This document shows, piece after piece, positions 6,766 to 13,364 of a stretch of 29,905 nucleotides of DNA (positions are counted from its first letter, which is position 1; each line of letters begins with the position of its first letter). The DNA is from Collinsella aerofaciens (lineage in GTDB: Bacteria; Actinomycetota; Coriobacteriia; Coriobacteriales; Coriobacteriaceae): the NCBI RefSeq assembly GCF_902364945.1, contig NZ_CABJFS010000014.1:12022-41926 (forward strand), read 5' to 3'. The translations under genes were made by a program, and so were the position numbers. The notes beneath the pieces were generated by a model, which worked only from the letters and a program-made list of their open reading frames with translations, searched no databases and had not been told where the DNA came from.

Positions 6766-9246
6766 CTACTCCACCGGCTTGAAGATGGTGGACTGGCCGA
6801 AGACGCTGCGGATGAGGGCTTTGGCCTCGTCCTCGGTCTGCGGGATGCTCGGGGCTGCACCCTGATGGCCGAAGGGGCCGCCCGCACCGGAGTTGGACTC
6901 CCAGGGAGCTGCAGGAGCGTCCTCCTCTTTGGGGGCAGTTGCAGCGGACTTGGGCGCGGACGCCGCACCCGGCACGTCGAACGGAGGCAGATCGTCCCCA
7001 CCAGCATCGGCAACAAAACCGCCAACCATGGCATCGTCGTAGGGAACCTGCTCGGATTCCCATGGCGCAGACGGCGCGGCGGGCTGAGCCTTGGGAGCGG
7101 ACGCGCGCTCGGGCGCTCGGGGCGCGGGCTCGGTCGGGAGCTTGCCCGTGGCAGGAGCGCCGGCGGGGTTGTCGGAGCGCAGCCAGGGGGCTTTGCCCAG
7201 GTCAGACGACTTGGGCGCGGGCGAGGCAGGCTTGGGCGCGGGTGTCGGAGCAGCCGGTTTGGCCATGACGGGCTTAGGCGCCGACGGGGTCGGCGCCGCT
7301 ATCGGTGCTGCTTTTGGCTGCGTCGCGCTGGCGCTCGAGGATGCAGGGGCCGCCGAGGACACGGGTTGCGGGTCCGCAGATACCGCAGCCCGTGCAGATG
7401 GAGAATGCTCCTCATGTTGAGGAGCCGGCGTGCCACCCCCATCCAGGACATAGTCGACGGTACGACGACCGAAGACCGCACTGACTGTCGGCAGGACCAC
7501 CGACTGCGTGTCGGCGCGTCCAAGCATCTTGATGGCAAAGGTCGAGCCCGCGGGGAACGAGACCGTGAGCCTGGAGCCGTCGTCAGCCGTGGCGCGGGCA
7601 TTGAGCAAAAGCCCCGCGTAGGAAGCCTGACGCGCCTTGACACGCTCGACAACCTCGGCCCATTTGCGCTGCAGCTCTCCGGCATCCTCGACCGCGGGCG
7701 TCTCGGCAGTACCGGCGGCGGCAACCTGGGCGGCATTGTTGGACTGGGGCTTAGGTGCCGGAGCGGTGGCAGGCGCGGGAGCCGCAACGGGCTGAGGCGT
7801 CGGAGTCGGCGCAGGCTGAGGTGCAGGCGCTGCAGGCTTGGAAGCTGACACGGACGCAGAACGGGACGCAGGCTGGGCAGCCGGAACAGCAGCACCACGG
7901 TCCCAAGGCATACCGCCCTGGCGCGCGGACGTAGCAGCGGGGGCAGCGGATGCCGCCGGAGCGGCAGCACGAGCGCCCGAAATTAGCGTCGGCTGTTGGG
8001 CAGCAGCGGGTACGGATGCTGCAGGCGCGGCGGCCTGAGCAGCAGCCACGCTCGCCGGCACGGCGCCGTTGGCAACCATGGCCTCCAAGCGGGCCACGCG
8101 CTCGGCCAATGCCTCAATCGTTAAATCGGCCTCGGGACGTGCCAGGCGCGTGCAGGCGATCTCGAGCACCAGGCGCACGTCGCTCGCGCCCCTCATCTCC
8201 AGTGCGGCATCGTCGAGCACCGTCAGCACACGGGCCAGGCGGTCGGCAGGATGCTCGCCAAAGGCAGCGGCCTCGGCAGCAAGCGCCTCGGCCTGCTCGG
8301 AGCCGCCCTCAAACAGCTCGGCACGGGCACCGGCAACGCAGGCAACGTACACGTCACGCACATGCGCCACCAGGTCGCGCGTCAGCTCCAGCAGGTCGTT
8401 TCCTTCCTCGACCTGCGCACGGATCAGTCCATAGAGCTCGGCAACATCGCGATCGGCAATGGCGCGGGAAAACTCGCCCAGAATCTGGTCCGAAACCTCG
8501 CCTAAAAGCGAGCGGGCGTCGTCCGCATGCACAGAACCGTTGCCAAAGACGCTCAGCTGCTCCAGCGTGGACAACGCGTCGCGCATACCGCCCTTGGCAT
8601 GGCGCGCCACGATAGCCAGCGCCTCATCGTCGTAATCGAAGCCCTCCTGCTCGCACACGTATGCCAGGCGACGCTCGATATCCTCGTTGCCGATGCGATG
8701 GAAATCGAAACGCTGGCAGCGCGAGAGGATGGTCTCCAGAATCTTTTGCGGGTCGGTGGTGCACAGCACAAAGATCACGTGTGCCGGCGGCTCCTCGAGC
8801 GTCTTGAGCAGCGCGTTGAACGCCGCCGTCGTGAGCATGTGGACCTCGTCGATGATATAGATCTTGTACTTGCCGCGCACCGGGGCAAAGTTGACGGAGT
8901 TGATGATTTCCTCGCGCACATTGTCCACGCCCGTGCGGGAGGCGGCATCGAGCTCGTAGACATCGGGGTGGTTACCCTCGGCAATGAGCTCGCACTCCTC
9001 GCAAGTACCGTCGGGCATGCAGCCGCTTGCACCCTCGGCGCGCGCCGCCTCGGCATTGCGGCACAGCAGCGCCTTGGCCAGAATGCGCGCCATGGTGGTC
9101 TTGCCCGTGCCGCGCGGTCCGCAGAACAGGTAGGCGTGGGACAGGCGCCCCTCGGTGATGGCGTGCTCGAGCGTCGAGACGATATGCTGCTGGCCCACCA
9201 CGGAGTCAAAGGTGAGCGGGCGATACTTTCGGTACAACGATTCCAT
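6766..9246 (-). CDS. dnaX: DNA polymerase III subunit gamma/tau
   Basis: 826 residues from the ATG at 9246, where MESLYRKYRPLTFDSVVGQ begins as in other DnaX proteins and a GGGGGAG ribosome-binding site sits a few nt upstream. The AAA+ clamp-loader ATPase shows Walker A GPRGTGKT (43-50), zinc-binding Cys (62, 76, 82, 85), Walker B IIDEVHML (131-138) and the sensor/arginine finger region TTDPQKILETILSRC (163-177). After ~410 residues the protein turns into Ala/Pro/Gln-rich linkers. A small folded island near 520-610 (QRKWAEVVERVKARQASYAG) resembles the tau-type domain, and a conserved tip (LIRSVFGQSTIF) closes the protein. It loads the sliding clamp and, as tau, binds the polymerase. I saw no obvious A-rich slippery site for a short gamma product. 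Confidence 0.97.
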   Translation of the reverse strand: MESLYRKYRPLTFDSVVGQQHIVSTLEHAITEGRLSHAYLFCGPRGTGKTTMARILAKALLCRNAEAARAEGASGCMPDGTCEECELIAEGNHPDVYELDAASRTGVDNVREEIINSVNFAPVRGKYKIYIIDEVHMLTTAAFNALLKTLEEPPAHVIFVLCTTDPQKILETILSRCQRFDFHRIGNEDIERRLAYVCEQEGFDYDDEALAIVARHAKGGMRDALSTLEQLSVFGNGSVHADDARSLLGEVSDQILGEFSRAIADRDVAELYGLIRAQVEEGNDLLELTRDLVAHVRDVYVACVAGARAELFEGGSEQAEALAAEAAAFGEHPADRLARVLTVLDDAALEMRGASDVRLVLEIACTRLARPEADLTIEALAERVARLEAMVANGAVPASVAAAQAAAPAASVPAAAQQPTLISGARAAAPAASAAPAATSARQGGMPWDRGAAVPAAQPASRSASVSASKPAAPAPQPAPTPTPQPVAAPAPATAPAPKPQSNNAAQVAAAGTAETPAVEDAGELQRKWAEVVERVKARQASYAGLLLNARATADDGSRLTVSFPAGSTFAIKMLGRADTQSVVLPTVSAVFGRRTVDYVLDGGGTPAPQHEEHSPSARAAVSADPQPVSSAAPASSSASATQPKAAPIAAPTPSAPKPVMAKPAAPTPAPKPASPAPKSSDLGKAPWLRSDNPAGAPATGKLPTEPAPRAPERASAPKAQPAAPSAPWESEQVPYDDAMVGGFVADAGGDDLPPFDVPGAASAPKSAATAPKEEDAPAAPWESNSGAGGPFGHQGAAPSIPQTEDEAKALIRSVFGQSTIFKPVE

Positions 9247-9362
9247 GGGTGCTCCCCCGGGTATACTGAGTCTTGTTGCCGCGGCGGCCATGCGGTCGCA
9301 CGGCATACTGCATTCCATAATAACCCGTACGGCGAGCCCGCCGCGATAGGAGTCCAAAGAGC
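9247..9362. promoter_or_regulatory. Divergent control region of dnaX and the 9363 gene
   Basis: 116 bp between divergent starts. It holds the dnaX ribosome-binding site and AT-rich hexamers around 9310-9330 (CATAAT on the plus strand, TATTAT on the minus) that could be -10 elements, but no convincing -35. No SRP RNA signature, sometimes found before dnaX, is present. Confidence 0.35.
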
Positions 9363-10079
9363 ATGGCAGACGCAGAGAGCAACCTCGTTCCCTCCGAAGC
9401 AGCCGACCAGGTCGAGGTCGCGCTCGAGGAGCAGGCCGCAGCCGACGACGGCATCCTGTACCTCAACGAGTACCAATACGAAAACGACCTCGTCACCGAC
9501 TTCGCCCGCCTGGTCGCCTCGCCCAGGCGTCGCGGCTCGCTGTATGTCGCCGCGGCAATTGCCGCGCTCATCGGCATCGGCATGCTGGTGGCCGGCGGCA
9601 ACTGGATCAAGTTTGGCGTCGTCTTGATCGTATTCGGCGCCTTTTTGGCCTGGTGGAGCAAAAACCTGCACCACACCCTCGCCCGCGACTTTATCGACGC
9701 CGTTGAGGCCGACGAGTCCATGGGTGGCCGCTATCGCCGCGTCGCCGCCAACGAGGACGGCCTGATGGTTTGGGGCACGAGCGGCAAGTCGCAGTTCTTC
9801 CCGTTTGAAAAGCTCGACCACGTGCTCGACGGCGAGCGCATCTTTGTGGCCATGTTCGCCGACCAGGGCGTGACGATCCCCAAGGACACCTTTGTTCGCG
9901 GCGATGCCGAGCAGTTTGGCGCCTTCCTTAAGGCGCGCATCAACAAAAAACTCCGCATCGAGACCAAACGCAAGAAGATGAAGGCAGAAAAGGCCGCTGC
10001 CGAAGCAAAACAGGCCGACAAGCCCCAGGACAACAAGGGCAAGCAGCGCAAGCAGAAGAAGAACAAGAAGAAGCGGTAA
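9363..10079 (+). CDS. YcxB-like two-helix membrane protein
   Basis: 238 residues. An acidic N-terminus (~60 residues) leads to two close transmembrane helices (~62-77 LYVAAAIAALIGIGML and ~80-98 WIKFGVVLIVFGAFLAWW). The following ~90-residue domain, with EDGLMVWG, FFPFEKLDHVLDGERIF and IPKDTFV, matches the layout of the YcxB-like C-terminal domain (two helices, then a PH-like beta domain ending in an IPK-type motif). The last ~45 residues are a highly basic Lys-rich tail. The function of this family is unknown. It is divergent from dnaX and convergent with the exported-protein gene at 10185, so it is probably a single-gene unit. Confidence 0.75.
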   Translation: MADAESNLVPSEAADQVEVALEEQAAADDGILYLNEYQYENDLVTDFARLVASPRRRGSLYVAAAIAALIGIGMLVAGGNWIKFGVVLIVFGAFLAWWSKNLHHTLARDFIDAVEADESMGGRYRRVAANEDGLMVWGTSGKSQFFPFEKLDHVLDGERIFVAMFADQGVTIPKDTFVRGDAEQFGAFLKARINKKLRIETKRKKMKAEKAAAEAKQADKPQDNKGKQRKQKKNKKKR

Positions 10080-10105
10080 TCCGGCCGACACCGAAGGTGC
10101 CTCGT

Positions 10106-10149
10106 CCCGCGCCCGATTCCGAGTCGGAGCGCCTGAAATCGGGCGCGGG
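10106..10149. terminator. GC-rich stem between convergent genes
   Basis: CCCGCGCCCGATT (10106-10118) and AATCGGGCGCGGG (10137-10149) are a perfect 13-bp inverted repeat with an 18-nt loop, between the stops at 10079 and 10185. No T-run follows on either strand, so it is a candidate bidirectional, U-tract-free terminator or mRNA-end stabiliser. Confidence 0.5.
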
Positions 10150-10184
10150 TACCGCCGATGGACCCATTTTGCCTAACTCTCGAG

Positions 10185-10853
10185 CTACTTCACTTCAAAC
10201 CTTAAGAGCCTTCTCTCTGGCAGATCGGTCATCTTCATCGTATAAGTCCCAGGAAAAGCCTTCTCAAAACGGACGGTCTCGTAACCTTCGAAATAGTCGT
10301 TGGTGTTTTGCATCATGAATGGGACAAGCAACTCGTTCTCCGCCCCAACCTGTACAGCAAACGCAGCAGAACCGCCCAGAGCCGGCATTGCCTGCGTTAT
10401 CAGATCGGTATTGACCACAAAGTCATAGTTTGGCGCAGACTCCGGCACCAAATGCCAAACATACGTTTTGATTCCGCCTTCGACATTGTCCTTATTCCTG
10501 ACACGCATCTTTACGGCGATAACACACGTGATGTCGGCGTCCTTCAATTTCGTTTTCGTATCCACGATGCCATATTTTGAATAATCATCATGCGCACGCT
10601 TGAGATACTCGCGCGGCGTGAGCAGCTCTGCCCCGTCTATGCAAAACGAATACCCGTCAGTCGCCACATCCTTCGACCCCAGAAACGCCCCATCCATCGA
10701 GAGCCATTCGCCCTCCGCATAATATTTCTCAGGAATGACCGTCCGGTTCCCGTTAACGACGCTCGCCCTCATGCCCGCAAGGCCAGTAACAGCACAGCCG
10801 AAAAGCGCAAGCGCCGACCTTCTTGTCCACAGGGTCTTCTTCATCGCGCTCAC
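10185..10853 (-). CDS. Exported protein linked to the ABC transporter
   Basis: 222 residues with a Tat-like or lipoprotein-like signal: basic KKTLWTRRS, then hydrophobic ALALFGCAVTGLAG. LFGC could be a weak lipobox, but Phe at -2 makes this unsure. The mature part (~190 residues) is beta-rich (CVIAVKMRVRN, TYVWHLVP, YETVRFEKAFPGTYTMKM). It resembles small uncharacterised exported proteins found beside ABC-2-type transporters in Coriobacteriia and Firmicutes (low confidence). Its start overlaps the ABC ATPase stop (ATGA), so it is the last gene of that operon. By place it may be a periplasm-side accessory or immunity protein, or the transporter's substrate-binding partner (inference). Confidence 0.7.
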   Translation of the reverse strand: MSAMKKTLWTRRSALALFGCAVTGLAGMRASVVNGNRTVIPEKYYAEGEWLSMDGAFLGSKDVATDGYSFCIDGAELLTPREYLKRAHDDYSKYGIVDTKTKLKDADITCVIAVKMRVRNKDNVEGGIKTYVWHLVPESAPNYDFVVNTDLITQAMPALGGSAAFAVQVGAENELLVPFMMQNTNDYFEGYETVRFEKAFPGTYTMKMTDLPERRLLRFEVK

Positions 10854-11494
10854 GACCTTTCCCGAACTTTCACAACGGCACCGTCGCGCATGCAGTAAAC
10901 CCGATCGGCCAGCTCCTCGAGCACCTCTCCGTCATGGCTGGACAGAATAACCTCGCGACCCGTTGATGCCGCCATCGCCACAACGCGCTTGAGCATTTCC
11001 ACGCCCGCTTCGTCGAGGGCATTTGTTGGCTCATCGAGAACAAGCAGCTTCGGCTTTTCCATAATTGCCGCAGCTATCCCCAGACGCTGCTTCATCCCAA
11101 GCGAGTATGCTCGGAACTTCTTTTTTTCGTCTGCATCGAGCCCCACGAGCCGCAGGGCAGAGCGAATGTCCTCGCGGGTTGCAACGCCCTTGATCTGAGC
11201 AATGAGCTCCAGATTGTCGTAACCAGACAGATAGCCCAGAAAGGAAGGCGCCTCGATCAACATCCCCAGACTCGGCGGGAAAGAGATGTCCGCCCCAAGC
11301 CTTTGGCCATCGATAGAGATTTCGCCTTCGGTAGGCTTGATCAATCCGCAGACCGCTCGCATAAGCATGGTCTTACCCGAACCGTTTATCCCCTGAAGAC
11401 CGACCACAGTCCCAGGGTCAACCTCGATGGACACGTTGCGCAGAACATCGTTTTTGCCCATGCGCTTCGATACGTCCCTAACGATCACGCTCAT
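10850..11494 (-). CDS. ABC transporter ATP-binding protein
   Basis: 214 residues from the ATG at 11494, preceded by AGGGGGAC; a longer frame to 11557 lies inside the permease gene. Walker A is GINGSGKTM (~35-43), the Q-loop region follows PTEGEI, the signature is YSLGMKQRLGIA (consensus LSGGQ replaced by YSLGMKQ, typical of the bacitracin/lantibiotic export subfamily), and Walker B is LLVLDEPTNALDE. It should power the two permeases encoded just upstream; its start overlaps the stop of the nearer permease (ATGA). Drug or antimicrobial-peptide export or immunity is the usual role of this subfamily, but the substrate here is unknown. Confidence 0.93.
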   Translation of the reverse strand: MSVIVRDVSKRMGKNDVLRNVSIEVDPGTVVGLQGINGSGKTMLMRAVCGLIKPTEGEISIDGQRLGADISFPPSLGMLIEAPSFLGYLSGYDNLELIAQIKGVATREDIRSALRLVGLDADEKKKFRAYSLGMKQRLGIAAAIMEKPKLLVLDEPTNALDEAGVEMLKRVVAMAASTGREVILSSHDGEVLEELADRVYCMRDGAVVKVRERS

Positions 11495-12327
11495 ATCTTG
11501 TCCCCCTTTTCTATAAGGTCGGCCCTTCGAAACCACAGTCCGCCCAACGATAGGCATAACGACATAATCACAATTGAAAACAAGCCACTCGAGCCCGCCG
11601 CGATTCCATCTTTGACAATTCCGCCCCAGCGCAACAGCATCAAGGCGTTACCCAATAGCGCCCAATGCCGTGCATATGCCGAGCAGATCAGGTAGCTCAT
11701 TAAAACCACAAACGAGACCGACGGCCCAAGTACAAAGCCAATCACTGCCTGCGCAAACGCAAGCGCCTCGAAAGCAAAAAAGAGACCTGTGAAAAACGGC
11801 AGCGCATCCGCCTCGCCAGCTTTGAGAAACCACGGCGCCAAATTAGCCAGCTGAAGCGACTCACCATGAATGACCGCGCTGAACGAGGCGCTCACCATCA
11901 AGCTCCAAATCACAACAGAGCAAACCACCACGAGCAGCGAAAATGCCGTTACCGCCGCCACCAAGATAAAACGCGAGACCCACCAAAGGGTTCTTGACCG
12001 GCATCGAACAAGCGCTTGCAAACCAAACCCGTGCAACGATTCGGTCGGATAATCGAGTGTTGTATAGAGAATAAGCAGAATGACAAATAGCCATCCTAAC
12101 GGAGGCACAAACATGAGCCCGGGCCTAGGCTCAAACGGAGCGGATCCGGCAAACACGAGCGCGAGATTATCAGCAAACCCCAAGGCATTCGTCCGAACCC
12201 CATACACAGAAGACAAGCCGTAGGCGTACACCAAGTTCGCAACGGTCACTGCCGCAATCGCAATAAAAGTAAGGATGTTCTTCTTCAAAACGGTCCTCAG
12301 GTCCGCGGCGACCAGCCTAAACAGCAT
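11491..12327 (-). CDS. ABC-2-like permease subunit
   Basis: 278 residues with about six hydrophobic helices, beginning MLFRLVAADLRTVLKKNILTF. A short cytosolic start and a first helix are followed by a large external loop (VYGVRTNALGFADN...), then helices near WLFVILLILYTTL, LVAAVTAFSLLVVVCSVVI, and others to the C-terminus. This is the ABC-2 permease layout (LanG/LanE or BcrB-like). Its ATG shares one base with the stop of the preceding permease (TGATG) and its own stop overlaps the ATPase start, so the three genes are translated as a unit. It probably forms a heterodimeric channel with the 12327-13208 product. Confidence 0.85.
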   Translation of the reverse strand: MLFRLVAADLRTVLKKNILTFIAIAAVTVANLVYAYGLSSVYGVRTNALGFADNLALVFAGSAPFEPRPGLMFVPPLGWLFVILLILYTTLDYPTESLHGFGLQALVRCRSRTLWWVSRFILVAAVTAFSLLVVVCSVVIWSLMVSASFSAVIHGESLQLANLAPWFLKAGEADALPFFTGLFFAFEALAFAQAVIGFVLGPSVSFVVLMSYLICSAYARHWALLGNALMLLRWGGIVKDGIAAGSSGLFSIVIMSLCLSLGGLWFRRADLIEKGDKI

Positions 12328-13208
12328 CAGACCACCTCGCGTCTTTTTAAGAATCTCGCGAAAATCAAAGAAAAGACGAACAGCAAAATGATTTCTGCAA
12401 ACCCTGCTCGAATGTCGGGCCAGTTATTTAGTGATTCCGACCTGATGCTGTTAAGAATGTTGCAGTTAAAGCCGACGCATGAAAGGACGCTAAAAATCCA
12501 GTCGTTAACAAAGTGCCATGCAACCATAATCAGATATGGAACGACCATCGCCTTGATTCTGCTGCGAAACACAACCGACAGACCGGTCACGGCCATGGAT
12601 AGAGCCCCCAGCGTCACCGCATCGAACAGTGTATAAACCAGCACGTACAACAGAGGCCGGGAATAAAACAGGCCAGAAAAATAGCTATGCAGATAGAGCC
12701 CGACGTAAGTCGATTCGTCGACCCGGGGAGGATACGCGGGAAACAGCATTGAGACAATCAGGAAGTTCACGAGTAGCGGAATAGCCGTGACCGCAAACGC
12801 AGAGAGGAAAGCAGACAGCATCTTCACGTTCACGTATGCATTTCTAGAAACACGTGTGCAGATCTGCGCCTCGTAACCGCTCAAACGCTCGGACAGGCAT
12901 GACCACGACCCGGCCAGCATGGCAAGCAACGGCAGCGCATAGAAAAACACTGATGCCGATAGCGGTGCATTTGCACTCACAACGATCCAGTTACCAAAGC
13001 TACTTTCACGCGTTTGGCCGAGGTATGCCTGGGCTTGCAAACCAACGCCATAGCCAAGCGATAACAGCTGCTTGCGCTCAGTCTCGAGCGTCCACCATGC
13101 CTCAATGGCAGCCGCCATCGAAATTGCAGTTGCAACCATAAGGGTCAACGCAAATATAGGATTGCCAAATATCTTGGATAACTCGTGCCGTAATAGATTT
13201 CCATTCAA
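12327..13208 (-). CDS. ABC-2-like permease subunit, first gene of the operon
   Basis: 293 residues, about six transmembrane helices, starting MNGNLLRHELSKIFGNPIFA, an N-terminal pattern common in ABC-2 permeases. The start is a TTG at 13208, forced by an in-frame TGA just upstream; GGAGGG lies 9 nt before it. A second amphipathic segment (ERLSGYEAQICTRVSRN) resembles the coupling region that touches the ATPase. This gene opens the operon permease-permease-ATPase-exported protein. Directly upstream is a strong hairpin (13228-13259) that could control expression, and beyond it the LuxR-type regulator gene in the same direction. Confidence 0.85.
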   Translation of the reverse strand: MNGNLLRHELSKIFGNPIFALTLMVATAISMAAAIEAWWTLETERKQLLSLGYGVGLQAQAYLGQTRESSFGNWIVVSANAPLSASVFFYALPLLAMLAGSWSCLSERLSGYEAQICTRVSRNAYVNVKMLSAFLSAFAVTAIPLLVNFLIVSMLFPAYPPRVDESTYVGLYLHSYFSGLFYSRPLLYVLVYTLFDAVTLGALSMAVTGLSVVFRSRIKAMVVPYLIMVAWHFVNDWIFSVLSCVGFNCNILNSIRSESLNNWPDIRAGFAEIILLFVFSLIFARFLKRREVV

Positions 13209-13227
13209 GCGACATCACCCTCCTATT

Positions 13228-13259
13228 GGCCAGGCCGAGCAGCAACGCTCGACCCGGCC
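13228..13259 (-). promoter_or_regulatory. Leader hairpin before the ABC transporter operon
   Basis: On the minus strand GGCCGGGTCGAGC pairs over all 13 positions (two G-U) with GCTCGGCCTGGCC around a GTTGCT loop. It ends 4 nt before the AGGAGGG ribosome-binding region of the TTG start at 13208. No U-tract follows. It may act as a translational control element, an mRNA stabiliser or a U-less terminator. Confidence 0.5.
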
Positions 13260-13325
13260 CTAATCACAAGCGGTTAATGATGCGTCGGCGCACGGCAACC
13301 TTTGCATGAATAGAGAATGATGTCT

Positions 13326-13364
13326 GTAAACACCCGCTATTGAGTTAATCGCTCAGGCGTTTAC
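13326..13364 (-). terminator. Inverted repeat at the end of the LuxR-type gene
   Basis: GTAAACACC (13326-13334) and GGCGTTTAC (13356-13364) form a 9-bp inverted repeat with one mismatch around a 21-nt loop. It overlaps the regulator's TAA stop (13361-13363). No clear T-run follows; it could be a weak terminator or an operator between the regulator and the ABC operon. Confidence 0.3.

Noticed and set aside
9247..9362. SRP RNA gene upstream of dnaX
   Set aside because: The conserved GGAAG / GCAGCC-type tetraloop core is absent; only promoter-like AT hexamers are seen.
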